A stretch of 64,000 nt of DNA from Longimicrobiales bacterium (GCA_028278645.1 JANQDZ010000002.1:62001-126000), one strand, 5' to 3'. Numbered from the stretch's first letter, positions 52,343-61,619 are shown. Numbers and translations are program-made. The notes: generated from the letters alone by a model not told the origin.

Positions 52343-52363
52343 GGGCCAGCCCCAGGCTGACCC
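52343..52363 (-). terminator. Intrinsic terminator of dnaN
   Basis: On the minus strand a 9-bp stem (GGGTCAGCC with GGCTGGCCC, one T-G pair) with a 3-base loop is followed by a pyrimidine-rich tail (CTTCTTATTCT). It lies 28 bases after the dnaN stop and before the next minus-strand gene. Confidence 0.7.
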
Positions 52364-52390
52364 CTCATTTCCTTCGTGTTCTTGCTTGTT

Positions 52391-53506
52391 CTAGTCCAGT
52401 AGTCGCAAAGGCATCACCAGACAGAGGTAGTCTAATTGATCTTCACCCTCGGGAGCCACCGGTTGGAGGGTCGCAGCACGCTCTGGGGCTTTGAAGGTCA
52501 GCTTCACGTCGTCGGTGGGCATGTACCGAAGAACCTCCAACAGGTAGTTGGCGTTGAAGCCGATCTCCATTTCCTCACCCGCATAGTCCAGTTCGAGTTC
52601 GTCCTCAGCCTCGCCCAGATCGGGCGTGAGAACGTTGAGGTGCACCCTACCTTCATCGAAAACCAAGCGAATCCGATGAGTCTGGTCGCTGGCAACAACA
52701 GCCATCCTGCGGACAGCCGACTCAAGGGCACTCTTTTCGACAGTGGCCTCTTTGTCGTTGTCTTTCGGGATGACCTGTTCATAGTTCGGATAGGTACCCT
52801 CGATGAGCCGGGTGTACACTTCTGTTCCCGCTGACCGGAAGCCCAAGTGGTTCCCGTCCCGGGCCACCTCCAACTCGTCCTCCGCCTTGAACAGCCGCTG
52901 GACTTGCTGCAGTGCAGCCGGGGGAACGATAAAGTCGGCGCTGGTCGTCGTGGCTGGGCCGGCCGGAACCGCCATGCGGGCCAACCGATGACCGTTGGTG
53001 GCCACCATCTGCATCCGCCCGTCCCTCAACTCCCACAGGACCCCATTGAGTATGGGCCGGCTTTCCTCGGTAGACACCGCAAAGGAGGTGTGATGAATGA
53101 GTTTCTGAAGCTCGCTCCCCAGAATGCTCCACCCTTTTGCGAAATCCACTCCAGGAAGACTCGGAAACTCTTCGCTGGGAAGACCGTTCAGCTTGAACGA
53201 ACTTCTCCCGCACTTGAGCTCCAGTTGATCCCCCCGAGCCACAACCTCCACGGGTTGATCGGGGAGTTCCCTGGCGATCTCCTGAAGTTTCTTTCCAGGG
53301 GCGGTAAGGCTACCGGTTCCTTCCACGTCGGCTGGGACCTGTACCCGAACGGCCACATCCAAATCCGTTCCACTCATCCACACGCCCCCGTCCCTGGCCT
53401 CCAAAAGAATGTTCGAGAGAACCGGAAGGGTAGTCTTCGTGGGAATGCTGGCAGATACGGCGGCAAGACCTTGATGAAGGTTTTGTCGGGTGATCGTGAA
53501 GTTCAT
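52391..53506 (-). CDS. dnaN: DNA polymerase III sliding clamp
   Basis: A 371-residue beta clamp that tethers DNA polymerase III. It contains the standard three-fold repeats: MNFTITRQNLHQGLAAV start, LPVLSNILLEA, GLPSEEFPSLP, SRPILNGVLWE, TNGHRLARM, the TYPNYEQVIP loop and the terminal LDYLCLVMPLRL. The ATG at 53506 has GGAGG four bases ahead, and homology begins there; a longer frame exists. dnaA lies upstream on the same strand across a 285-base spacer that contains the proposed origin. Confidence 0.97.
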   Translation of the reverse strand: MNFTITRQNLHQGLAAVSASIPTKTTLPVLSNILLEARDGGVWMSGTDLDVAVRVQVPADVEGTGSLTAPGKKLQEIARELPDQPVEVVARGDQLELKCGRSSFKLNGLPSEEFPSLPGVDFAKGWSILGSELQKLIHHTSFAVSTEESRPILNGVLWELRDGRMQMVATNGHRLARMAVPAGPATTTSADFIVPPAALQQVQRLFKAEDELEVARDGNHLGFRSAGTEVYTRLIEGTYPNYEQVIPKDNDKEATVEKSALESAVRRMAVVASDQTHRIRLVFDEGRVHLNVLTPDLGEAEDELELDYAGEEMEIGFNANYLLEVLRYMPTDDVKLTFKAPERAATLQPVAPEGEDQLDYLCLVMPLRLLD

Positions 53507-53791
53507 GAATCCTCCGCTACGCCGGGGTTCGGCCTGCGCCCTTTCCACAAAACAACGTGAATCGGGTGCTTTATATTCTTCTCTATAAGAAAAAACTAGT
53601 AGTAGTAGTGCCTGTGGAAGTGTGGAGAACCGGAGCCCGGTTGTCCAATCGACCGCCGTCTACTGCTTTTTTTCTTCTCTACTCCTGTTGGTACGATTGT
53701 GGAGATCTGGACAGTTCTCTCCATGAACATCTGTTCTCCACCACTTAGTGGAAACCCCGGGGAGTTTTCCGGGGGTTTTCCCCAGACTTGT
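53507..53791 (-). other. Candidate replication origin (oriC) in the dnaA-dnaN spacer
   Basis: Read on the minus strand, an order typical of a basal unwinding system appears. First come DnaA-box-like words TTCTCCACA (53629-53621) and ACTTCCACA (53621-53613). A short GC-rich gap and a trinucleotide tract follow; the tract is (TAG)4 on the plus strand (53597-53608), like a DnaA-trio. An AT-rich block with TATAAG and TTATATT lies at 53570-53596. Further one-mismatch boxes are CTTTCCACA near 53540 and TTGTTCACA near 53788. dnaA/dnaN run left and rpmH-mnmG right, as around many origins. No GC-skew calculation was possible. Confidence 0.6.
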
Positions 53792-55180
53792 TCACACTCG
53801 CCTGGTCAGCTCCTCCTTCAGCGCCACCACCTTCCGTTGAAAGGCTGGCTCACTGGCCATGGTTTCCTCGACCTTCCGGATCGAGTGGATGACGGTGGAA
53901 TGGTCTCTCCCTCCAAAATGGGAGCCGATTTTGACGAGGGGGAGATCCAGAAGCTCTCTGATGAGGTACATGGCCACCTGGCGTGGCACCGTCAAGTCCT
54001 TTGTTCGGCGCTTCGACGCCAGGTCTTCCGGATCCACTCCCCACTGATGGGCCACGGCCGACTGGATGCTCTCCGGAGTCACTCGGGACACGCTCTCTGG
54101 AGCCTTTGACCCCAAGACCCCTTGTAGGGCGGCCTTGGCCAAAGACACTGTGATTTCCAGGTTTTTCAGGGATGAGTAGGCCAGGAGCTTGATGACTGCT
54201 CCCTCCAGCTCCCGGACGGAAGAAGTGCAGGACTGGGCGATGAAGTCGATGACCTCCGTGTCCAGAGTGAGGTTGTCGTCAGCAGCTTTTTTCCTGAGGA
54301 TGGCGACCCGGGTTTCGTAGTCCGGCACCTTGATGTCCGCCACCAGGCCCCACTCGAATCTGGAGACTAAACGTTCCTCCAAACCGGGTATCTCCTTGGG
54401 AGGCCGGTCGCTGGTCAGAACGATTTGTTTGTGAGCATCGTAGAGAGCATTGAAGGTGTGGAAGAATTCCTCTTGGGTTCTCTCCTTCCCTTCCAAGAAA
54501 TGCACATCGTCCACGAGGAGGAGATCCATTTGGCGATACCGCCGCCGGAACTCGGGCATGGTCCCCTGCTGAATGGAGGTGACGAGCTCGTTCGTGAACT
54601 GTTCCGACGGGACGTAGGCCACTCTTTTTGACGGCGATTTGTCCGAGATGGCGTTCCCTATGGCGTGCATGAGATGGGTTTTTCCCAAACCGACGCCGCC
54701 GTACAGGAACAGGGGGTTGTACATACGAGCTGGTTTCTCGGCCACAGCGGAGCAGGCTGCAGCCGCCAGTTGGTTGTCTCCTCCGACCACGAATCGGTCG
54801 AAGGTGTAGCGACGGTTCAGGCCGGGGTCAGGAAGTCCCGCGGCCTCCAGCGCGTCGTGACCAGGGGTGGCCCGGTCGGTTGACGCCGGACTTGTGAGCT
54901 CGACGGTAGGAACCGGAGGAAAGGAGGGGGAGTCTCCAGCAGAGAACGAGATCGAGAGGTGACGCCCTGCAATCTTCGATGCGGCCTCTTCCAGGATGGT
55001 TCCGTACTTGTCCTCCAGCCATTCGACGTGGAACTGGCTCGGGGCCTCCACGAGTAGGCCTTGGTCGGAAAGGGCAACCGGATGTGTCCTCGCAAGCCAG
55101 GTGGTGAAGGCCTGCTCCGGAAGCCCGGCCTGGACCACCTGAAGGATTCGGGACCAGAGTTCGGAAGCCGTGAGCTCCAT
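53792..55180 (-). CDS. dnaA: Chromosomal replication initiator protein
   Basis: A 462-residue AAA+ initiator. It shows the N-terminal helix-loading domain (ELWSRILQVVQAGLPEQAFTTWL), Walker A LYGGVGLGKTHLMHAIGN, Walker B LLLVDDVHFLEGKERTQEEFFHTFN, sensor LTSDRPPKEIPGLEERLVSRFEWG, and the DnaA-box-binding signature FGGRDHSTVIHSIRKVEE in domain IV. A Pro/Ser-rich linker near residues 80-110 is domain II. Ten residues before the stop are basic as usual. The start at 55180 has GTC-rich surroundings and no strong ribosome site, but homology begins there. Confidence 0.97.
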   Translation of the reverse strand: MELTASELWSRILQVVQAGLPEQAFTTWLARTHPVALSDQGLLVEAPSQFHVEWLEDKYGTILEEAASKIAGRHLSISFSAGDSPSFPPVPTVELTSPASTDRATPGHDALEAAGLPDPGLNRRYTFDRFVVGGDNQLAAAACSAVAEKPARMYNPLFLYGGVGLGKTHLMHAIGNAISDKSPSKRVAYVPSEQFTNELVTSIQQGTMPEFRRRYRQMDLLLVDDVHFLEGKERTQEEFFHTFNALYDAHKQIVLTSDRPPKEIPGLEERLVSRFEWGLVADIKVPDYETRVAILRKKAADDNLTLDTEVIDFIAQSCTSSVRELEGAVIKLLAYSSLKNLEITVSLAKAALQGVLGSKAPESVSRVTPESIQSAVAHQWGVDPEDLASKRRTKDLTVPRQVAMYLIRELLDLPLVKIGSHFGGRDHSTVIHSIRKVEETMASEPAFQRKVVALKEELTRRV

Positions 55181-55305
55181 TGACGTCGGTGCTGGGTGAA
55201 AGAGGTCTTAAATTGGGGGCTGGCAAGCTATTCGGCGAATGTGGAAAAGTCAATTTCAGCCAGATTATCCGGGCGCAAGCCCATGGAAAAACAGGAGTTT
55301 CGGGG

Positions 55306-55335
55306 TTGACCCTCACCCGGGCTTTTGGGTACCTT
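55306..55335 (+). promoter_or_regulatory. Probable promoter of the rpmH operon
   Basis: TTGACC (55306-55311) and TACCTT (55330-55335) are spaced by 18 bases, about 50 bases before rpmH. A DnaA-box-like TTTTCCACA lies on the opposite strand at 55248-55240 in the same spacer, so dnaA and rpmH expression may be linked to DnaA level (inference). Confidence 0.4.
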
Positions 55336-55383
55336 TAAAAGCTGTTTTTCCAACGCAACTATGGACGAAGTGGGTGAATTCTC

Positions 55384-55533
55384 ATGATGCCGACGTACAA
55401 ACCCCGGAACCGGAAGAGAAAGAACAAACATGGGTTCCGGGCCCGCATGCAGACCAAAGGGGGCCGGAAGACCCTCAACCGGCGGCGCCAGAGAGGGCGG
55501 CGGCGTCTGGTGGTGAGCGTCGGCTCGAAATAG
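55384..55533 (+). CDS. rpmH: Ribosomal protein L34
   Basis: A 49-residue, very basic protein of the large ribosomal subunit. The translation shows [20 protein letters not shown], then [19 protein letters not shown], the typical L34 pattern. Two adjacent ATG codons (55384 and 55387) are possible starts; the first is used. No clear ribosome site is visible. It stands head-to-head with dnaA and just before rnpA, the usual order near an origin. Confidence 0.96.
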   Translation: MMPTYKPRNRKRKNKHGFRARMQTKGGRKTLNRRRQRGRRRLVVSVGSK

Positions 55534-55538
55534 GGCCT

Positions 55539-55943
55539 GTGGGGAAGGCGCGCCCAGTAGAGGGGGCGCCGGGTGGGTTTGGCCTGCCCCCCTCGAGTCG
55601 AGTCACCCAGACCAGGGATATCCGGCGGCTCCTACGCCGGGGAAGGAAAAAGAAGACGTCTAGCCTGGACGTCTTCTTTTTGTCTTCTAGTGAAGCAGGT
55701 CCGAGAGTTGGTATAATAGTCCCGAAATACCACCGACGGGTGGTGGACAGGAACAGGGTGAAGCGCCGGCTTCGAGAGGTGGCCCGGCGGGAGCTTCTGC
55801 CCCGGTTCAAGGAAAAGGGCATTCTGCTGGACCTATTGGTGAGGGCCCGGCGGGAGGCTTACGAAGTCAGCTACCGGCAGCTTCGACGAGAACTGCTGGA
55901 AGTCACAGAGGAGCTATGTTCAGGGCGGCTTTCCTGGCGGTAA
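55539..55943 (+). CDS. rnpA: Ribonuclease P protein component
   Basis: A protein of about 134 residues that helps the RNase P RNA remove tRNA 5' leaders. The core is [41 protein letters not shown] (the RNR motif) and [14 protein letters not shown]. The frame is open far upstream, but the only credible start close to L34 is GTG 55539, which adds a short Gly/Pro-rich N-terminal tail; the exact start is uncertain. Its end overlaps yidD by 28 bases. The upstream AGGG is a weak ribosome site. Confidence 0.9.
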   Translation: MGKARPVEGAPGGFGLPPSSRVTQTRDIRRLLRRGRKKKTSSLDVFFLSSSEAGPRVGIIVPKYHRRVVDRNRVKRRLREVARRELLPRFKEKGILLDLLVRARREAYEVSYRQLRRELLEVTEELCSGRLSWR

Positions 55944-56128
55944 TTCGGTTTTATCGCCTGGCCATTTCTCCGATTACCCCGCCAGCATGTCGGTATCAAC
56001 CGACATGTTCGGCCTATGCCCAGGAGGCGGTGGAGAGATACGGTGCGGGAAAGGGAGGCTGGCTAGCCCTGCGCCGCATATTCCGCTGCCACCCCTTCGG
56101 GGGTAAAGGGTACGACCCGGTCCCATGA
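55916..56128 (+). CDS. yidD: Membrane protein insertion efficiency factor YidD
   Basis: A 70-residue protein assisting YidC-dependent membrane insertion. It has [20 protein letters not shown] at the start, [15 protein letters not shown] with the conserved Cys, and [13 protein letters not shown] at the end. It overlaps rnpA by 28 bases and yidC by four bases (ATGA), the standard arrangement, so the three are translated from one message. Confidence 0.95.
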   Translation: MFRAAFLAVIRFYRLAISPITPPACRYQPTCSAYAQEAVERYGAGKGGWLALRRIFRCHPFGGKGYDPVP

Positions 56129-57876
56129 GAACCGAGATCCGCTTTCTCCTAGCAGTGGTCCTGATGATCGGTGTCCTGGTCATCACCAATGTGATGTTCC
56201 CCCCGGTCCCTGTGGAAGAACGTCCTGGGTATGTGCCGCCCGACACAACCCAGGTGGTGGAGGGAGCTCAGGAGACTGGAGTACCGGGGGACCCGTCGGC
56301 TCCCGCCGAACAGCCCGCGACAGGTGCTCAGGCGCCGGATCCCCTGGCGGGTGTCCTGGGACAAGAGGAGCCGGAGCTCCCGGTGGATCCCGTGGAGTCG
56401 GGGTCCCACGTTACCGTCCAGGGCCCCCTTTATGAATTCACCTTCTCCACCCAGGGTGCTCGTTTGGTGGCGGCCCAGCTCCCGGACTTTCCCTCTTTTG
56501 CGATGGACGGTCCCGTTCAGCTGATCCACGGCGGAGACGGGGCAGCCTTGGGCACCCGGATCCCCTTAGGGGCGGACACTGCCGACCTCTCAACCCTGCT
56601 TTTTGATGTGGAGCCGTCCGACGGGTTGCGGCTGACTGAGGGAGGCGGCCCCCGGGACCTGGCCTTTGTATACCAACACCCCACGAGCTCATTCCGGTAT
56701 GAGGTCGTCTACACATTCCGGCCTGACGGTTACGTCATCGACGTGACCAACCGGATCACGGGTGTGGACGTGAATGTGGACTGGGTGCTGACGGACCTGG
56801 GGAACGGGATCCCCTTTAATGAGCAGAAAGAGCGGGATGAGGTCCGGGCGGCGGCCTACGTCATCAATCACCAGCAGGAAGGGATCAGCTCGGAGCTTTT
56901 GAGTCGGGTGGACACGCCCACCATCGAGGAAGGCCCCCTTCTCTGGGCCGTGTTCAAGAGCAAGTACTTTATGATCGCCCTTTTGGCTGGGGAGAACGAA
57001 GCAGAGGGGGCGTTCCTGGGTGGGGCGGTCGTTCGCCCAACCCTGGCCGAGAATCAGGCATCCGTTGCCGTCTCACAGTCGGTATCCAACAGCGGCACAG
57101 TGCAGTACCGGCTTTATGTGGGCCCCCAGGATTTCTCTCGCCTCGAGGCGCTGGGCTCCGACATGCAGAACGCCAACCCCTACGGTTGGAAGTTCATGCG
57201 TCCCATCGTTCGGCCTTTCGCAGGCCTCATCATCAAAATCCTGAAATTCCTCCACGACAACCTGAGCATCGGATACGGCTGGGTCCTCATTCTGTTCGGG
57301 GTGATGATGCGCATCGTCCTCTTCCCGCTGAACCAGAAGGGGATGAAGGCACAGATGCGAAACATGGCCGTCCAGCCTCTCATGCAGGAGGTCCAGGCCA
57401 AGTACAAGGACAACCCGGAGAAGCTTCAGAAGGAGATGATGAAGCTGTACAAGGAGCACGGATTCAACCCCCTGGCGGGGTGTCTGCCCATGCTCCTCCC
57501 GTGGCCCGTTCTCATCGCTCTTTTCTTCGTGTTCCAGAACACCATCGAGCTTCGCGGGGTGTCGTTCCTCTGGCTACCGGATCTTTCGGCTCCCGACCCA
57601 TACTTCATTCTGCCTGTGTTCTTGGGCATCTCCATGTTCCTGCTCCAGTGGGTGAGCATGCGGTCGATGCCTACCCAGAATCCCCAGATGAAGATGATGA
57701 TGTACCTGATGCCCATCATGATGGTCGTCATCTTCTTCCAGCTGGCCTCGGGCCTGAATTTGTACTACGCCACCGCGAACATCGCGACGCTGCCGCAGCA
57801 GATTTACATCGCCAACGAGAGGAAGAAACAAGCGGCGAAACCGCCCTTATCCATGCCTGACAAGGGGACCGAGTAG
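56125..57876 (+). CDS. yidC: Membrane protein insertase YidC
   Basis: A 583-residue inner-membrane insertase. The N-terminal signal anchor ([19 protein letters not shown]) is followed by a linker and the large periplasmic domain of Gram-negative YidC ([37 protein letters not shown]). The conserved membrane core follows: [48 protein letters not shown] and [20 protein letters not shown], ending with a basic tail. It places proteins in the inner membrane with or without SecYEG. The periplasmic domain confirms a diderm host. Confidence 0.96.
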   Translation: MRTEIRFLLAVVLMIGVLVITNVMFPPVPVEERPGYVPPDTTQVVEGAQETGVPGDPSAPAEQPATGAQAPDPLAGVLGQEEPELPVDPVESGSHVTVQGPLYEFTFSTQGARLVAAQLPDFPSFAMDGPVQLIHGGDGAALGTRIPLGADTADLSTLLFDVEPSDGLRLTEGGGPRDLAFVYQHPTSSFRYEVVYTFRPDGYVIDVTNRITGVDVNVDWVLTDLGNGIPFNEQKERDEVRAAAYVINHQQEGISSELLSRVDTPTIEEGPLLWAVFKSKYFMIALLAGENEAEGAFLGGAVVRPTLAENQASVAVSQSVSNSGTVQYRLYVGPQDFSRLEALGSDMQNANPYGWKFMRPIVRPFAGLIIKILKFLHDNLSIGYGWVLILFGVMMRIVLFPLNQKGMKAQMRNMAVQPLMQEVQAKYKDNPEKLQKEMMKLYKEHGFNPLAGCLPMLLPWPVLIALFFVFQNTIELRGVSFLWLPDLSAPDPYFILPVFLGISMFLLQWVSMRSMPTQNPQMKMMMYLMPIMMVVIFFQLASGLNLYYATANIATLPQQIYIANERKKQAAKPPLSMPDKGTE

Positions 57877-57891
57877 GTCCCCCAGGGCTCC

Positions 57892-57938
57892 GCTCCCGGG
57901 CTCCCGATTCCCGGGAGCCACCTGAAGCCGTCTCAGGT
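57892..57938 (+). repeat. Two consecutive hairpins in the yidC-mnmE spacer
   Basis: GCTCCCGGG (57892-57900) pairs perfectly with CCCGGGAGC (57910-57918) around a nine-base loop, and ACCTGA (57920-57925) pairs with TCAGGT (57933-57938). No U-tract follows, so they are not terminators by the usual rule. They may adjust mRNA stability or mnmE translation. The mnmE ribosome site lies a few bases further on. Confidence 0.4.
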
Positions 57939-57952
57939 CCGCCGGAGTGGAA

Positions 57953-59317
57953 ATGGCTGAACCCGATACCATTGCAGCAGTTGGTACACCGCCGGGCCCC
58001 AGCGCCCTGGCGGTGGTTCGCCTGTCGGGTGTTGATGCCTTTTCCATCGTGTCGCTGCTGTGTCCCGGTCTTCCCGAAAACCCGGAGCCGAGGAAAGCTT
58101 ACCTGACCCGGGCGCGGGACCCCTCCTCCGGTGAGGGGTTGGATCGGGTGTTGGTGACGTTCTTTCCCCGACCGGACAGTTACACCGGGGAGGACATGGC
58201 CGAGGTTTCGAGCCACGGAGGTTGGCTGTCGCCCAACCTGGTCCTGGAGGGGTGCCTGAGAGCCGGCGCCCGGCGGGCCGTGGAGGGGGAATTCACCCGC
58301 CGGGCGTATCTGAACGGGAAGATGGACCTGCTCCAGGTAGAAGCCGTGTTGGACCTCATCGAGGGTCGGAGCAGGGCTCTCCATGAAACCGCCGTCCACC
58401 AATTGGAGCGAGGTCTGTCGGAGCGAATAGGGGGCCTCCGGGAGGGGATCGTCTCCCTGGAAGCCCTCCTGGTCCACCACCTGGACTTTCCGGAGGAGGA
58501 TGACCCCCCGATTCCCCTCGAGAGGATCCGAGGCAAGGCAAGCGAGTTGGCGGAAGCCATGGACGTGCTCCTTAGGACGGCTCCCGAAGGAGAGTTGCTC
58601 CGAGATGGAGCTCTGACGGTTCTGGCGGGTCGCCCTAACTCCGGGAAATCCAGCCTTTTCAACGCACTGATCGGTGAAGAGCGGGCCATCGTGACCGAGA
58701 TTCCGGGTACAACCCGCGACGCCCTGGAAGCCACGGTTTCCCTTGGGGGATACCCGTTTAGGCTGGTGGATACGGCTGGCCTTAGGGAGACCGATGAACG
58801 GGTGGAGAGGATCGGGGTGGAGGTTGCCCGAAGGTACCTGAGCGGAGCGGATCTGATCCTCTTCTGTGTCGAGGACAACCGGACGCTGACCCGGGAGGAA
58901 GAGGACTTTCTGGCCGGGGTGAGGGAGACACCCGTGTTGGTGGCCCGGACCAAGGCCGACCTTACCCCGGATGGCCTGGAAGGGTCGAAGGCGTCCGACG
59001 GCGAGGTCAGGGTCTCTGTGGTGACGGGCGAGGGATTGGACGACCTCCGGAGGAGTGTGGCCGACGTGGTCTTCAGTGGGCTTGTGAGCCTCGGGGGGGA
59101 GGTCCCGGTGCTGACGCGGCGGAGGCACACGGAGGGGATCGACCAGGCCAAACGGGAGTTGGAAGGTTTCCAGAACGCCTTGGATCAGGGCCTCCCGGCG
59201 GAGGTGGCGGCCACGCACCTGCGGCCGGCAGAGACGGCGTTGGAGGAGCTCCTGGGGGTGATCCCCAGGGAAGAGATTCTCGATAGGCTCTTCAGCGAGT
59301 TTTGCATAGGGAAATAA
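57953..59317 (+). CDS. mnmE: tRNA modification GTPase MnmE
   Basis: A 454-residue GTPase that, with MnmG, modifies wobble uridines of tRNAs. It has the folate-binding N-terminus (DTIAAVGTPPGPSALAVVRLSG, SYTGEDMAEVSSHGG, GEFTRRAYLNGKMDL) and the inserted G-domain with AGRPNSGKSSLFNAL (G1), IPGTTRDALEA, VDTAGLRETDE (G3) and RTKADL (G4). The C-terminal FCIGK carries the catalytic Cys. The ATG at 57953 has GGAG five bases ahead and is preferred to a GTG six bases upstream. It stands between yidC and acylphosphatase, close to its partner mnmG. Confidence 0.96.
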   Translation: MAEPDTIAAVGTPPGPSALAVVRLSGVDAFSIVSLLCPGLPENPEPRKAYLTRARDPSSGEGLDRVLVTFFPRPDSYTGEDMAEVSSHGGWLSPNLVLEGCLRAGARRAVEGEFTRRAYLNGKMDLLQVEAVLDLIEGRSRALHETAVHQLERGLSERIGGLREGIVSLEALLVHHLDFPEEDDPPIPLERIRGKASELAEAMDVLLRTAPEGELLRDGALTVLAGRPNSGKSSLFNALIGEERAIVTEIPGTTRDALEATVSLGGYPFRLVDTAGLRETDERVERIGVEVARRYLSGADLILFCVEDNRTLTREEEDFLAGVRETPVLVARTKADLTPDGLEGSKASDGEVRVSVVTGEGLDDLRRSVADVVFSGLVSLGGEVPVLTRRRHTEGIDQAKRELEGFQNALDQGLPAEVAATHLRPAETALEELLGVIPREEILDRLFSEFCIGK

Positions 59318-59337
59318 GAACCAGGAGTTCGTTGTTG

Positions 59338-59625
59338 ATGGATGACTATACGGTGAGAGGCCTTCGAATCACGGGCCGTGTTCAGGGGGTGTTTTTCCGG
59401 GTGTGGACCCAAGAGCTGGGCCGGGAGATGGGGTTGAGCGGAACGGTTCGGAATAGGATCGATGGATCGGTTGAAGCCCACGTGAGGGGGCCGCAAGAGA
59501 TCGTCGACGCCTTTCAGGAAAGGCTCTGGGATGGGCCCCCGTCCTCATCGGTAGAAGGGGTGGAGGTTCTGGAGTCCACCGGACCGATACCCGACGGGTC
59601 ATTCGAAATCCTGTCCACGGTTTGA
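59338..59625 (+). CDS. Acylphosphatase
   Basis: A 95-residue enzyme that hydrolyses acyl phosphates. The catalytic loop is ITGRVQGVFFRVWTQ with the anion-binding Arg, and the second active-site residue is Asn in GTVRNRIDGSVEAHVRG. Its length fits the family. Candidate starts are TTG 59332, TTG 59335 and ATG 59338; AGGAG at 59323-59327 fits any of them, and ATG is used here. Its TGA shares one base with the mnmG ATG. Its location between mnmE and mnmG is uncommon but compact. Confidence 0.9.
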   Translation: MDDYTVRGLRITGRVQGVFFRVWTQELGREMGLSGTVRNRIDGSVEAHVRGPQEIVDAFQERLWDGPPSSSVEGVEVLESTGPIPDGSFEILSTV

Positions 59626-61529
59626 TGAAGAGTCGGTACGACGTTGTTGTCATTGGAGGCGGCCATGCCGGAACGGAGGCGGCTGCTGCCTCTGCACGCT
59701 TAGGGTGTGAGACGCTTCTTCTGACCCCCGACCTGGCGCGCTTGGGCCAGATGAGCTGCAACCCCGCCATAGGGGGGGTTGCGAAAGGGGTGGTTGCCCG
59801 AGAGGTCGACGCCCTCGGGGGCGCCATGGGGCGTGCGACGGACTCCGCCCGGATTCACTTCCGAATGCTGAACCGATCGAAGGGTCCGGCGGTCTGGGGC
59901 CCAAGGGCCCAGTGCGACCGGGGCCTGTACCCCCGGGGGGTCAGGCAGGTGTTGGATGAGCTGGGGAAGCTGGATCTGTTCCAGGAGCTGGTCACGGACC
60001 TGCGGATCGGGGGTGAGGGGGACTTCGAGGTAGTGACCCGGGGCGATCTCCGGTTCAGCGCCCAGGCCGTCGTGGTGACCACAGGAACCTTCCTTCGAGG
60101 GAAGATCCATGTAGGGGGAGGGGGAGGCATAAGCGGAGGTAGGGCCGGGGAGGCGCCTTCGGTGGAGTTGGCTGAAGCCCTCGAGGAGGCCGGACTCGAA
60201 GCGGCTCGTTTCAAGACCGGGACTCCCCCGCGGATCGATGGGCGCACGGTGGACTTCCAGAAGGTGAAGGTCCAGGAAGGCCACGGGGAGGACTTCCGGT
60301 TCAGCCTTTACACCAGGGAAGCGATTCCGGAACAGCGATCCTGCTGGGTTACATGGACGGGTGAAGGCCTAAGGACCGTCGTCAAGGAGAACCTGGAGCG
60401 GAGTGCCCTGTACGGAGGGGAGATCTCCGGGCGGGGGCCCAGGTACTGCCCCTCCATTGAGGACAAGATCGTTCGCTTTCCGGATTCTCCCCGGCACCAG
60501 GTGTTCCTGGAGCCCGAGGGGCTGGAGACCCAGGAGCTGTATGTGAATGGTCTGTCCACGTCCCTACCTGCTGACGTCCAGCTGGATTTCCTCCGAACCA
60601 TTCCGGGGCTGGAGGAGGTCGTCATGACCAAGGTGGGGTACGCAATCGAGTACGATTACTTCCCCCCTCACCAGCTCTCTCGATCGCTGGAGGTCAAGCA
60701 GATTCCCGGGCTCTTCTTCGCCGGGCAGATCAATGGCACGACGGGATACGAAGAAGCGGCGGGACAGGGGGTCATGGCCGGGGCCAACGCCGCTCTACGT
60801 GCCCAAGGTCGGGATCCCTTCGTCCTCGACCGGGATCAGGCCTACATCGGCGTCCTCATCGACGACCTTGTGACCAAGGGCGTTGACGAGCCGTACCGCC
60901 TCTTCACGTCGAGGGCTGAGTTTCGGCTTCTTCTTCGGCAAGACAACGCGGGCCGGAGGCTGGGCCCGGTAGCCAAGGAGGTAGGCCTTCTAACCGACCA
61001 ACAGGAGGAAGCCCTCCAGAACCGGTTGAATCAAGAGGATGGAATCAGGGTGTGGTTCAGTGAGACCGCCCTGGCTCCGGCGGCGGTGAATCCCCTTCTG
61101 GAAGAAGCGGAGGCGGGACCCATCAAGGAGCCCGTTCGGGCTAGGGAGTTGCTCAAACGGCCCGGCGTTCACGCCTCGGCCCTGGCGAAGGCGGGAGAAG
61201 CCCCGTTTTGTACTGAGGAGCTGGAAGACGCCCTGACGGCTGTGGAGGTGGAGGTGAAATACGCCGGGTACGTTACCCGTGAGTCGGATAGGGCGTCCCG
61301 CCTCCGCGAACAGGCGGGTTTCATACTTCCCCCGGGTCTGCCGTTTATGGAGTTCATTACTCTGTCGTATGAGGCTCGAGAGAAGTTGGATCGAATTCAA
61401 CCGGGGACCCTGGCTCAGGCTGGGAGGATTCCTGGGGTTTCTCCCGCCGATCTCCAGAATCTCATGATGGAAGTTCGCCGCTGGCGCGGTAAGGTAGGAG
61501 CTGAGGAGGAATCTGCGGAGGAGGAGTGA
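59625..61529 (+). CDS. mnmG: tRNA uridine 5-carboxymethylaminomethyl modification enzyme MnmG
   Basis: A 634-residue FAD-dependent partner of MnmE in tRNA wobble-uridine modification. Motifs are VVVIGGGHAGTEAAAASARLG (FAD), MSCNPAIGGVAKGV, GPAVWGPRAQCDRGLY, GTFLRGKIHVGG, RFKTGTPPRIDGR, YCPSIEDKIVRFPD, HQVFLEPEGLETQELYVNG and FFAGQINGTTGYEEAAGQG. The C-terminal helical domain (AGYVTRESDRASRLREQ) is present, so the protein looks complete. A TTG three bases upstream is an alternative start. A strong terminator 32 bases after the stop ends the operon; rsmG and parAB, which often follow, are absent here. Confidence 0.96.
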   Translation: MKSRYDVVVIGGGHAGTEAAAASARLGCETLLLTPDLARLGQMSCNPAIGGVAKGVVAREVDALGGAMGRATDSARIHFRMLNRSKGPAVWGPRAQCDRGLYPRGVRQVLDELGKLDLFQELVTDLRIGGEGDFEVVTRGDLRFSAQAVVVTTGTFLRGKIHVGGGGGISGGRAGEAPSVELAEALEEAGLEAARFKTGTPPRIDGRTVDFQKVKVQEGHGEDFRFSLYTREAIPEQRSCWVTWTGEGLRTVVKENLERSALYGGEISGRGPRYCPSIEDKIVRFPDSPRHQVFLEPEGLETQELYVNGLSTSLPADVQLDFLRTIPGLEEVVMTKVGYAIEYDYFPPHQLSRSLEVKQIPGLFFAGQINGTTGYEEAAGQGVMAGANAALRAQGRDPFVLDRDQAYIGVLIDDLVTKGVDEPYRLFTSRAEFRLLLRQDNAGRRLGPVAKEVGLLTDQQEEALQNRLNQEDGIRVWFSETALAPAAVNPLLEEAEAGPIKEPVRARELLKRPGVHASALAKAGEAPFCTEELEDALTAVEVEVKYAGYVTRESDRASRLREQAGFILPPGLPFMEFITLSYEAREKLDRIQPGTLAQAGRIPGVSPADLQNLMMEVRRWRGKVGAEEESAEEE

Positions 61530-61560
61530 GTGAGAGAGAACCTGGGTCCCTTCAATGAGA

Positions 61561-61594
61561 AAGGGGGGCGTCGGTGGACGCCCCCCTTTTCTTT
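61561..61594 (+). terminator. Intrinsic terminator after mnmG
   Basis: AAGGGGGGCGTC (61561-61572) pairs perfectly with GACGCCCCCCTT (61577-61588) around a GGTG loop, followed by T-rich TTCTTTT. It ends the plus-strand origin operon. Its A-rich left side may also let it stop the convergent fasciclin transcript. Confidence 0.93.
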
Positions 61595-61619
61595 TGGCTT
61601 CCTACCAGCGGGATAGAGC

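Noticed and set aside
53597-53608. A (TAG)4 repeat considered as a microsatellite or CRISPR-like repeat
   Set aside because: It is far too short for CRISPR, and its place next to DnaA-box-like words and an AT-rich block fits an origin element better.
57728-59218. A 496-codon minus-strand open frame
   Set aside because: It is the antisense shadow of mnmE, whose catalytic motifs are intact on the plus strand.
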